In this document: piece after piece, positions 57,934-64,000 of the stretch
How the letters are laid out: the number at the start of each line of letters is the position of its first letter
How positions within the stretch are numbered: position 1 is the first letter of the stretch
NCBI GenBank assembly: GCA_913055625.1
Contig: CAJXJW010000001.1
Span: forward strand, 558,001-622,000
From: an uncultured Pseudomonadota bacterium
GTDB taxonomy: Bacteria > Pseudomonadota > Gammaproteobacteria > Steroidobacterales > Woeseiaceae
Direction of reading: 5' to 3'
Length of the DNA: 64,000 bases
Made by a program: the position numbers and the translations under genes
Notes under the pieces: generated by a model
Told to the model about the DNA's origin: nothing
Database searches by the model: none
What the model saw: only the letters and a program-made list of their open reading frames with translations

Positions 57934-59184
57934 GTGAGCGCGCCGGTCACCAGCCTTCTCATGGATGTCCGCCAGGCTCTCGGCCAACTCGGACACCACC
58001 GGCTGCGCACGGCACTGACCTTGCTCGGCATGGTGTTCGGCGTGGGCGCGGTCATCGCGATGCTCGCGGTGAGCGAGGGCGGCAAGCGCCAGGCGCTGGA
58101 GCTCATCGAGGGCATGGGCCTGAACAACCTCATCGTCGAGGCGCGTGACGCGGACGGCGAAACCCTGAAGGAAGTGCGCAAGTATTCCGCCGGACTCAGT
58201 GTGCGCGACGCGGAGGCGGTGGGTGTCACCTTGCCGTTCGTCGAGGCCTGGGCGGGGGCAGCGCGATTCCGCACCTGGACGCTGTTCAGCCGCTCGGGCC
58301 AGAGCCGCGCGAGTGTGTTCGCCGTGAGCCCGGACTGGTTCGAGCTGTCCAGCCTCGCGGCGGATCGCGGCGAGCTGTTCGACGCCGACGCGGACCGGCG
58401 CTTTGCGCAGGTGGCCGTGCTCGGCAGCGCGGCGGCTCGGGAGCTGTTCCCGAACGGCGATGCGATCGGCGGGTCGATCAAGGTGAACCATCTGTGGCTC
58501 GAGGTGATTGGCGTGCTGCACGACCGGCAGTTGAACGATGACCGCTTCGAAGGGCACGAGATCGGCGGCGAGAGCAGCCACGTTTACATTCCGCTGCAGA
58601 CCGGCCTGTCCCGCCTGAAGCGCGACGACATGGATTCGGAGCTGGACACCCTGAAGATCCGACTCGACGGTAATGTCGAGCCTGCACAGGCCGCATCTGC
58701 GATCGAGCACCTGTTGTCGCGCCGGCACTCGGACCAGAACGACTACGAGACCGTGGTGCCCGCCCGGCTGCTCGCGCAGCACCAGCAGACGCAGCAGATT
58801 TTCACGATCGTCATGTCGGCGGTGGCCGGCATCTCGCTGCTCGTGGGCGGTATCGGGATTATGAACATCATGCTCGCGAGCGTGATGGAGCGGAGATCCG
58901 AGATCGGCCTGTTCCGGGCGCTCGGTGCGCGGGAGACGGACATCGTGCGGCAGTTCCTGGTCGAGGCCTGCGTCATCGCGATGATCGGTGCGGGCATCGG
59001 CGTCGTGCTCGGGATCCTGCTTGCTTACACGATTGCTGCGTTCGCCGGTTGGGCCGTGGCGTGGTCGCCGATCGTGATCCTCGTGGCCGTCATCGTCTGC
59101 GTTTCGATCGCCGTGGGCTTCGGCGTGTACCCCGCGATGTCGGCAGCCCGCCTGGACCCGGTGGTCGCGCTGCAGTCGGACTAG
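57934..59184 (+). CDS. MacB-like ABC permease (FtsX family)
   Basis: A 416 aa permease with one N-terminal membrane helix (RTALTLLGMVFGVGAVIAML), a large periplasmic domain (about 50-285) and three C-terminal helices (AVAGISLLVGGIGIMNIMLA, then IAMIGAGIGVVLGILLAY and IVILVAVIVCVSIAVGFGVY) ending in YPAMSAARLDPVVAL, the usual MacB/FtsX layout. No ATPase domain is fused, so the separate ATPase at 53960 supplies energy. The GTG start directly follows the previous stop. The operon has no outer-membrane TolC-like gene. Confidence 0.9.
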   Translation: MSAPVTSLLMDVRQALGQLGHHRLRTALTLLGMVFGVGAVIAMLAVSEGGKRQALELIEGMGLNNLIVEARDADGETLKEVRKYSAGLSVRDAEAVGVTLPFVEAWAGAARFRTWTLFSRSGQSRASVFAVSPDWFELSSLAADRGELFDADADRRFAQVAVLGSAAARELFPNGDAIGGSIKVNHLWLEVIGVLHDRQLNDDRFEGHEIGGESSHVYIPLQTGLSRLKRDDMDSELDTLKIRLDGNVEPAQAASAIEHLLSRRHSDQNDYETVVPARLLAQHQQTQQIFTIVMSAVAGISLLVGGIGIMNIMLASVMERRSEIGLFRALGARETDIVRQFLVEACVIAMIGAGIGVVLGILLAYTIAAFAGWAVAWSPIVILVAVIVCVSIAVGFGVYPAMSAARLDPVVALQSD

Positions 59185-59266
59185 GCGGCAGGCCTAAGGT
59201 AAATCAGTGGCTTAGAATAAGTTCCTCATCCAGTATCGAGCATGTTTCCGCGGTAACGCGCCCGGC

Positions 59267-59295
59267 GCGACAGGCCCGGTGGCAATGGCTATCAT
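59267..59295 (+). promoter_or_regulatory. Promoter of the GH28 gene, ending six bases before the ATG
   Basis: GCGACA (59267-59272), a 17-base spacer and TATCAT (59290-59295). The predicted start coincides with the ATG at 59302, and no Shine-Dalgarno lies between. It is a candidate for a leaderless transcript. Confidence 0.45.
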
Positions 59296-59301
59296 CGGGC
59301 C

Positions 59302-60786
59302 ATGATTGATGCTGACCAGAAAAGCCGCGTCTTGCGCGGACTTGCGAGTTTCCTGGCGATCCTCCCGATCGCTGCCTGCCAGCCGGCCGCTGACATCGAC
59401 GGACCGTCAGACGACGCGGCCGCGGTCGCCGACGATCCGGCCCCGTGGTCGATGGCTGCGGACATCGTGGCCGCGATCGAGGCCCCGCGGATTCCGGACG
59501 GCGACTTCGATATCACCGACTTCGGCGCGGTGGCGGATGACGGTGCCGATGACCGGGACGCGATCCTGGACGCGATCGACGCCGCGGTAGCGGCGGGCGG
59601 CGGCCGGGTCGTGCTGCCGCCCGGTACCTGGGACAGTGCGGGCCCGGTGGTGCTGCGAAGCCGCATCGACCTGCACGTCAGCGAGGGCGCGACGCTGCTG
59701 TTCTCGACGGAAGCGTCGGACTACCTCCCGCCGGTGAAGACGCGCTGGGAAGGCACGATGTTGTACAGCTATTCGCCGCTCATCTACGCGGCGGACGTCG
59801 AGGACGTGGCAATCACCGGCGGTGGCCTGATCGACGGCAATGCCGGCAGCGAGTTCCATACCTGGAATAGCGCCGAGCATGAACCGCGGCTGCCGCAGGC
59901 CGCAACGCATCGGCTGCGGCAGATGGGCAAGGAGGGCGCGCCCGTGGAGGAGCGCGTCTTTGCCGAAGGCAGCTACTTGCGGCCAAGCGCGATCCAGTTC
60001 CTCGGCGCACGGCGTGTGCTGCTTGCCGACTACACGGTTCGCAACTCCCCGTTCTGGGTGAATCACCTGGTCTTCACCGAACACGCCACGGTGCGTGGCA
60101 TCACCGTGGACAGCCACTTCGGCAACAACGACGGCGTGGACGTCGACTCGTCGAGCTACGTGCTGATCGAGGACAACGTATTCCGGACCGGCGATGACAG
60201 TGTCGTCGTCAAGTCGGGCCGCGATCGTGACGGCCGCGAGATCGGCATCCCGAGTGAGTACGTCGTCGTGCGCAACAACGACATGGGTGGCGAGGACGGC
60301 ATCGCGCTGGGCAGCGAGATGTCCGGCGACGTGCGCTACGTATTCTTCGAGGACAACCTCTTACGGCAAGGTGCATCGGCCATTCGATTCAAGGCGAGCC
60401 TGGACCGGGGCGGGGTAGTGGAGCACATCCGCGTGCGGAACTTTGACATCGAGTCCTTCGAGACCTTGCTGTGGTTCGAGATCGTCCGGGGCGACGAGAC
60501 GGAGTTTCGTTTTCCGTCAATCTACAGGGACCTCGTTTTCGAGGACCTGACGGTCCAGAGCGTGGGCCAGGTACTGGTGGTACGGGCAGGGGATGAAGAA
60601 CCGCTGCGCGACGTGGTACTTCGCGACGTGTCGATCAGGTCGGCCGAGAGCGTGTTCGATGTACGCAACGTCGAACGCCTCACGCTCGACAACGTGACGA
60701 TCGGCGACCAGCGCATCGACGCGACCTTCGACTGGCGGAGCCCAGGGTCGACGGAGGTCGCGAGGTCTAAAGCCGGGCAGCAATGA
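59302..60786 (+). CDS. Lipoprotein glycoside hydrolase family 28 (polygalacturonase-like)
   Basis: A 494 aa predicted lipoprotein (lipobox PIAAC, Cys at about residue 30) with a right-handed beta-helix. The start DITDFGAVADDGADDRDAIL and the catalytic region HFGNNDGVDVDSS, then TGDDSVVVKSG, are those of GH28, whose three catalytic Asp residues lie in the NND and DD motifs. The substrate is probably an uronic-acid polysaccharide such as pectin or an algal polymer. It is not clearly part of the exporter operon: a 117-base gap with its own promoter lies between. No polysaccharide-utilisation genes are adjacent. Confidence 0.85.
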   Translation: MIDADQKSRVLRGLASFLAILPIAACQPAADIDGPSDDAAAVADDPAPWSMAADIVAAIEAPRIPDGDFDITDFGAVADDGADDRDAILDAIDAAVAAGGGRVVLPPGTWDSAGPVVLRSRIDLHVSEGATLLFSTEASDYLPPVKTRWEGTMLYSYSPLIYAADVEDVAITGGGLIDGNAGSEFHTWNSAEHEPRLPQAATHRLRQMGKEGAPVEERVFAEGSYLRPSAIQFLGARRVLLADYTVRNSPFWVNHLVFTEHATVRGITVDSHFGNNDGVDVDSSSYVLIEDNVFRTGDDSVVVKSGRDRDGREIGIPSEYVVVRNNDMGGEDGIALGSEMSGDVRYVFFEDNLLRQGASAIRFKASLDRGGVVEHIRVRNFDIESFETLLWFEIVRGDETEFRFPSIYRDLVFEDLTVQSVGQVLVVRAGDEEPLRDVVLRDVSIRSAESVFDVRNVERLTLDNVTIGDQRIDATFDWRSPGSTEVARSKAGQQ

Positions 60787-60950
60787 CAACATGCCGTGCC
60801 ACCAGGCTCAGCTGCGAGCTGCATTATTGGAAAATCAATAGCTTGCAAGCGCTTCCTCTCTGCGCGTCGATGACGTTTCCGCGGAAATGCCGTCATACCG
60901 CCTGAAAGTTGTTGGCAGGATCAGACGAGAATTCTCATCGGGTTTCCGAT
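60787..60950. other. Intergenic stretch after the GH28 gene, with palindromes
   Basis: No gene is seen. It holds the palindromes GCTTGCAAGC (60841-60850) and TTTCCGCGGAAA (60876-60887); the latter is enclosed by TGACG (60871-60875) and CGTCA (60891-60895), making a long hairpin that may end GH28 transcription although it lacks a T run. Confidence 0.4.
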
Positions 60951-60970
60951 AAAGGTGTCAGGTTTATTTT
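60951..60970 (+). repeat. Left 20-bp inverted repeat
   Basis: AAAGGTGTCAGGTTTATTTT, an exact inverted match to 61358-61377. Confidence 0.9.
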
Positions 60971-61004
60971 CGGAAGATCGTTGAATGGGATGCACCCGAT
61001 GCCG

Positions 61005-61328
61005 CTAGTTGCGTGGGAGGGGGGCGCCGGTTCCTTCTGCGTCATCTAGAACCGCGTTGGCCAGTCTGAGCAATAGTTCGTTGTTGCGGTTGTCGAGCGT
61101 GCGCCAGAACAATGCCGCCAGCCCCACGCCGGTACCGATGACGAATGCCTGCGTGTAACCGAACAGCGCGTCAGTCATCGCATCTAGCGATGCGGCGCGG
61201 ATCCTCCAGAACGCGAAGCCGAAACTGAGGATTGCCAGGCAAGCCACCAGGCAACAATTGTAGATGTGAAACCGTACAGCGTTTCGGGCGCCCCGGAGCA
61301 CCCGGAGGTCGTCTTGATCGAACGTCAT
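61005..61328 (-). CDS. Hypothetical two-span membrane protein inside the inverted-repeat element
   Basis: A 107 aa protein with two hydrophobic segments (about 21-42, HIYNCCLVACLAILSFGFAF, and 58-78, AFVIGTGVGLAALFW), and a polar, acidic C-terminus. The ATG at 61328 has a good GGAGG five bases upstream, which supports a real gene. I do not recognise the family. It lies wholly between the two 20-bp inverted repeats and could be their cargo. Confidence 0.6.
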   Translation of the reverse strand: MTFDQDDLRVLRGARNAVRFHIYNCCLVACLAILSFGFAFWRIRAASLDAMTDALFGYTQAFVIGTGVGLAALFWRTLDNRNNELLLRLANAVLDDAEGTGAPLPRN

Positions 61329-61357
61329 GCCAGCCTCCGCAGTGAATGCGTGTCAAA

Positions 61358-61377
61358 AAAATAAACCTGACACCTTT
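61358..61377 (-). repeat. Right 20-bp inverted repeat
   Basis: Reverse complement of the copy at 60951-60970, with no mismatch. It runs into the tandem repeat that follows. Confidence 0.9.
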
Positions 61378-61401
61378 TAGACACCTTTTAGGACACCTTT
61401 T
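61369..61401 (+). repeat. Three tandem copies of an 11-12 base unit
   Basis: GACACCTTTTA (61369-61379), GACACCTTTTAG (61380-61391) and GACACCTTTT (61392-61401) follow one another. The unit is the outer half of the 20-bp inverted repeat, present once at the left end and three times at the right. Confidence 0.9.
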
Positions 61402-61411
61402 GAGGGGGCGA

Positions 61412-61612
61412 TCATCCGTCGATGCATTCGTCGCGGCCGGTCTCGCACGGCGGATCGCAGTCTTCGCAGCCGTCGAGGCGAGCCTGGTCGACGAACAGGA
61501 TGGTCGCCCAGGCAGCGAACAGCAGCAGCGTGGCGCTGAACAGGCCCCACAGGAACAGGATGAGCCGGCGTTGCCATGCGGGCGCCTCGTTTTTCTCGTA
61601 CCGCTTGAACAT
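61412..61612 (-). CDS. Small single-span membrane protein with Cys-rich tail
   Basis: A 66 aa protein: a charged N-terminus (KRYEKNEAPAWQRR), one membrane helix (LILFLWGLFSATLLLFAAW, about 17-41) and a tail with Cys in the pattern C-x2-C-x3-C-x6-C between Asp, Glu and Pro residues. By the positive-inside rule the tail is periplasmic, where the Cys could form disulfides or bind metal. The ATG at 61612 has only a weak Shine-Dalgarno. It follows sixA by 39 bases on the same strand. No family is recognised. Confidence 0.5.
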   Translation of the reverse strand: MFKRYEKNEAPAWQRRLILFLWGLFSATLLLFAAWATILFVDQARLDGCEDCDPPCETGRDECIDG

Positions 61613-61651
61613 CAGCGGCGTCCGATGAGCCCGATCGTCGGGAAGGGGTGG

Positions 61652-62155
61652 CTAGTCGTCACCGGTGTTCCTGGGATAGTCGTACAGCACCAATGACGTC
61701 GTCGGGCGCGCGTGCAGCGACCAGTCGTCCTGCTCGATCTCCACGCAGACGACACCCGCCGTCGGCAGGTTGTTTGTCAGGCCCGGCCGTAGGAAATTCG
61801 CAAACTCGGTGAGCCCCGGGTTATGACCGAACAACATCAGGTTGTTGAACCGGTTGTCCTGGGCGCAGATAACGTCGACTATCGTGTCGACGGACGCATG
61901 GTACAGCGCACTCTCGCGTTGCAGAAATTCGACCGGGTAACTGAGCGTGTGAGCGACGGCCTTCGCCGTGGACCAGGCGCGCACGGCCGGGCTGGAGATG
62001 ATCAGCGAGGGCCGGATGCCAGCGTCGGCAATGCGCCGGCCCATCTCGGGCGCGTCTTTTTCGCCGCGCCGGTTCAGCGGCCGCTCGCGGTCGGGCAGCG
62101 AGCCGTCGCTCCAGCTCGACTTGGCGTGTCGGACGATCGTCAGCGTCTTCGGCAA
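61652..62155 (-). CDS. sixA: SixA-type histidine phosphatase
   Basis: A 167 aa phosphohistidine phosphatase. The RHG motif is in TLTIVRHAKSSWSD, and the second catalytic His is in LMLFGHNPGLTEF. E. coli SixA acts on phosphohistidine in the PTS-Ntr system and ArcB. The start is TTG at 62155, after sufT with a 9-base gap on the same strand, so it is probably part of the suf transcript. Why a phosphatase lies there is unclear. Confidence 0.88.
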   Translation of the reverse strand: MPKTLTIVRHAKSSWSDGSLPDRERPLNRRGEKDAPEMGRRIADAGIRPSLIISSPAVRAWSTAKAVAHTLSYPVEFLQRESALYHASVDTIVDVICAQDNRFNNLMLFGHNPGLTEFANFLRPGLTNNLPTAGVVCVEIEQDDWSLHARPTTSLVLYDYPRNTGDD

Positions 62156-62164
62156 CGGGGCACC

Positions 62165-62716
62165 TTACATGAGTCCGGTCTGCAGGCGGGCCTCGTCGGA
62201 CATCATAGACTGGTTCCACGGCGGGTCAAAAACGAGCTCGACCTTCACGTCCGCGACCGTCGGGATGACGGCGATCTTCTCCTGCGCGTCTGCGACGAGT
62301 ACATCGCCCATACCGCAGCCGGGTGCCGTCAGCGTCATGTCGACCTCAACCGAGCGTTCGCCGCTGCCGTTGGGACGGACGTCCAGCCGATAGATCAGCC
62401 CGAGGTCGACGATGTTCACCGGTATCTCGGGGTCGTAGCAGGTCTTGAGCTGCCGCCAGATGACATCCTCGATGTCCTTGTCGGTCGGATTCTCAGGCAC
62501 GTCGGGCGCGGGCGTCGGCTCCTTGCCCAGCGCGTCGGCATCGCTGCCGGCGATCCGAAACAGGTTGCCCTCGATGTACACGGTGAAGCTGCCGCCCAGT
62601 GCCTGGGTGATGAAGCCGGTGGTGCCTTCGCGGAGCAGCAGTTCTTCGCCCGCCGGGATGATAATGGCGCGGACGTCGCGGGCGAGTGTCACGGGCTCGT
62701 TCGTGTGGCCGAACAT
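62165..62716 (-). CDS. sufT: SufT: MIP18/DUF59-type Fe-S cluster maturation protein
   Basis: A 183 aa protein with an N-terminal SufT-specific part (GTTGFITQALGGSFTVYIEG) and a MIP18/DUF59 domain (about 90-175, TCYDPEIPVNIVDLGLIYRL, then APGCGMGDVL with the usual Cys). SufT is an auxiliary factor in Fe-S maturation. The ATG at 62716 follows sufU by three bases. It belongs to a sufS-sufU-sufT run; other suf genes are presumably beyond the window. Confidence 0.94.
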   Translation of the reverse strand: MFGHTNEPVTLARDVRAIIIPAGEELLLREGTTGFITQALGGSFTVYIEGNLFRIAGSDADALGKEPTPAPDVPENPTDKDIEDVIWRQLKTCYDPEIPVNIVDLGLIYRLDVRPNGSGERSVEVDMTLTAPGCGMGDVLVADAQEKIAVIPTVADVKVELVFDPPWNQSMMSDEARLQTGLM

Positions 62717-62719
62717 GGC

Positions 62720-63187
62720 TCAGTTCTCCGTCGAGGCAATGCGGCGACCGCCGAGCGCGGCAGACAGTGCGTGCCACGCGAGCGAGGCACACTTCACGCG
62801 GGACGGGAATTCGCGCACGCCGAGCAGTGCGTTCAGTTTTCCGAGCTCATCGGCGGTTGCCTCGCCGCGCAGCGCGCCGGTCACCTGCTCCATCTTTGCG
62901 AGTGCATTTTCGCGGCTGAGGCCCAGGACCTCGTCGGTCAGTAGCGACGCTGACGCCACCGAGATCGCGCAGCCGCTGCCTTCGAAGGCAACGTCCCGTA
63001 CGACGCCGGCATCGTCCACGCGGAGGTGCAGGTGCAGCTTGTCGCCGCACAACGGGTTGATGCCTTCGGCGGAGTGGGTCGCGCCGGCGAGCACGCCGTA
63101 GTGCCGCGGCTGCCGCGCATGGTCGAGGATCAGCTCGCGATACAAGTCGCGGATGTCGTCGTTCGACAGGGCGGTCACGCTGCTCAC
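62720..63187 (-). CDS. sufU: SufU-type Fe-S assembly protein
   Basis: A 155 aa IscU-like protein of the SufU kind. The three Cys metal ligands are in HSAEGINPLCGDKLH, FEGSGCAISVASASLL and RVKCASLAWHAL. SufU acts mainly as a zinc-dependent sulfur acceptor for SufS. The start is GTG at 63187, overlapping the sufS stop (GTGA), which supports a direct partnership. SufE is replaced by SufU in such operons. Confidence 0.95.
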   Translation of the reverse strand: MSSVTALSNDDIRDLYRELILDHARQPRHYGVLAGATHSAEGINPLCGDKLHLHLRVDDAGVVRDVAFEGSGCAISVASASLLTDEVLGLSRENALAKMEQVTGALRGEATADELGKLNALLGVREFPSRVKCASLAWHALSAALGGRRIASTEN

Positions 63188-64000
63188 GCGAAGATCTCCT
63201 GCGCCTTCCGAACGGCGCTCACGAGCCGGTCCACGTCGTCGCGGTCGTTGTACAGAGCGAGCGATGCGCGCGCGGTGCCGGGGATGTCGAAGCGCTGCAT
63301 GACCGGCATCGCGCAGTGATGGCCTGTCCGGATCGCGATGCCCTGGTGGTCGAGAATCGTGCCGAGGTCGTGTGGATGGATGTCGCCGACCAGGAACGAC
63401 TGCACGCTGGCCTTATCGGGTGCGGTGCCGATGAGCCGCAGGCCGTCAATCTCGGAAAGCTGTTGCGTCAGGTACGCGAGCAGCGCGGTTTCGTGGGCGG
63501 CGATGCGGTCGAGCTTCACGCGCTTCAGGTAGTCGACCGCGGCGCCCAGCCCGATCACGCCGGCGATGTTCGGTGTGCCCGCTTCGAACTTGTACGGCAG
63601 TTCGTTGAACACAGTACCGTCGAAACGCACCTCGAGAATCATGTCGCCGCCGCCCTTCCACGGTGGCATGGCGTCCAGCAATGCCTCGCGTCCGTACAGC
63701 ACGCCGGTGCCGGTCGGGCCGAACATCTTGTGCCCGGAAAACACGTAGAAGTCGCATCCGAGTGCCTGCACGTCGACCGCCATGTGCGGGACGCCCTGCG
63801 CGCCGTCGACGAGGACGGGGATGTCGCACTCGTGCGCCGCATCGACGATACGCCGCACCGGGTTCACGGTGCCGAGCGCGTTTGACACGTGGCCGACCGC
63901 CACGATGCGTACCGCCTCGGTCATCAGCTCGATCATTCGCTCGACGTCGAGGCTGCCGTCCTCGTTGATGGGCGCGACGATGAGTTCCGCGCCGGTTTGC
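63184..64000 (-). CDS. sufS: Cysteine desulfurase SufS (3' part; the 5' end lies outside)
   Basis: PLP enzyme that removes sulfur from cysteine for Fe-S clusters. The reading frame runs open through the window edge: the last visible residues (QTGAELIVAPINEDGSLDV) match the middle of SufS, so the start lies beyond 64000. The Schiff-base Lys is in YVFSGHKMFGPTGTG and the catalytic Cys in RTGHHCAMPVMQRF. Other motifs are HVSNALGTVNPV and DGAQGVPHMAVD. About 272 residues are visible of about 410. The stop overlaps the sufU GTG. Confidence 0.96.
   Translation of the reverse strand, partial: QTGAELIVAPINEDGSLDVERMIELMTEAVRIVAVGHVSNALGTVNPVRRIVDAAHECDIPVLVDGAQGVPHMAVDVQALGCDFYVFSGHKMFGPTGTGVLYGREALLDAMPPWKGGGDMILEVRFDGTVFNELPYKFEAGTPNIAGVIGLGAAVDYLKRVKLDRIAAHETALLAYLTQQLSEIDGLRLIGTAPDKASVQSFLVGDIHPHDLGTILDHQGIAIRTGHHCAMPVMQRFDIPGTARASLALYNDRDDVDRLVSAVRKAQEIFA

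Larger units (their letters stand above)
60951..61401. mobile_element. Candidate short inverted-repeat element carrying one small membrane-protein gene
   Basis: A 20-bp sequence, AAAGGTGTCAGGTTTATTTT (60951-60970), recurs as an exact inverted copy at 61358-61377, 387 bases later, with further tandem GACACCTTTT units to 61401. Between them lies one complete minus-strand gene. No transposase is present, so it would be non-autonomous. Ends of the GGTGTCAGGTTTA type remind me of sequences around REP-associated tyrosine transposase genes, but I could not check this. Confidence 0.5.

Noticed and set aside
56068..58782. A 904-codon minus-strand open frame opposite the adaptors and permease
   Set aside because: Antisense shadow with repetitive Arg/Gln/His composition; the sense genes carry signal peptides, lipobox and family motifs.
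61369..61401. CRISPR-like array
   Set aside because: Three head-to-tail 11-12 base units without spacers; not a CRISPR.

Overview
The window (about two-thirds G+C by eye, dense, almost all coding) looks like a chromosomal stretch of a high-GC gammaproteobacterium. Three conserved blocks support this: nnr-tsaE-amiB-mutL-miaA-hfq-hflX-hflK-hflC-DUF2065-purA; rnr-rlmB then rpsF-rpsR-DUF2232-rplI-dnaB; and corB/ypjD next to ffh-rpsP-rimM-trmD-rplS. Gene order and protein style resemble Chromatiales, Steroidobacterales or Woeseiales-type marine bacteria, but I cannot name a genus. No rRNA, CRISPR array, prophage or recognised defence island is present.

Layout. 1-11463 (+): the nnr-to-purA superoperon (metabolite repair, cell-wall amidase, mismatch repair, tRNA modification, RNA chaperone, membrane protease control, purine synthesis). 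11441-19801: an accessory stretch of mostly envelope proteins: a large GlyGly-CTERM surface protein, a patatin-like lipase, a NERD protein behind a consensus CRP-type site, a DUF2799 lipoprotein, two hypotheticals, NnrU, an Mpo1-like protein and a Nudix hydrolase. 19885-26896: tRNA-Leu(CAG) with its own promoter and terminator, then RNase R, RlmB, the S6/S18/L9 operon and DnaB. 26927-36636: a class V PLP enzyme, an FHA / PP2C / CHASE2-kinase signalling operon, RadA, CorB, YpjD and a metallo-beta-lactamase phosphodiesterase. 36675-40090: ffh and the S16-RimM-TrmD-L19 operon.

40243-53888: a four-gene TRAP transporter operon including a TatT-type lipoprotein, a sorbosone-dehydrogenase-like protein, SppA, and an amino-acid catabolic cluster (Tdh and Kbl for threonine to glycine, PutA for proline, SdaA for serine) that feeds glycine, glutamate and pyruvate. 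53893-59184: a five-gene exporter operon with one LolD/MacB-type ATPase, one MacB-type permease and three different HlyD-like adaptors, behind a promoter overlapped by a perfect inverted repeat. A lipoprotein pectinase-like gene (GH28) follows.

60951-61401 holds a compact element bounded by 20-bp perfect inverted repeats and carrying a small membrane-protein gene. The window closes with a minus-strand operon, sufS(partial)-sufU-sufT-sixA, for Fe-S cluster assembly, followed by a small Cys-rich membrane protein.

The most interesting points are the three-adaptor exporter with its candidate operator, the inverted-repeat element, three genes whose -10 box lies 6-7 bases before the start codon (possible leaderless mRNAs), an A-R-N repeat beside the hfq Shine-Dalgarno, and a Gly-to-Arg change in the MiaA P-loop. 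All coordinates and motifs were read by eye; family assignments rest on recognisable motifs and synteny, not on database searches.
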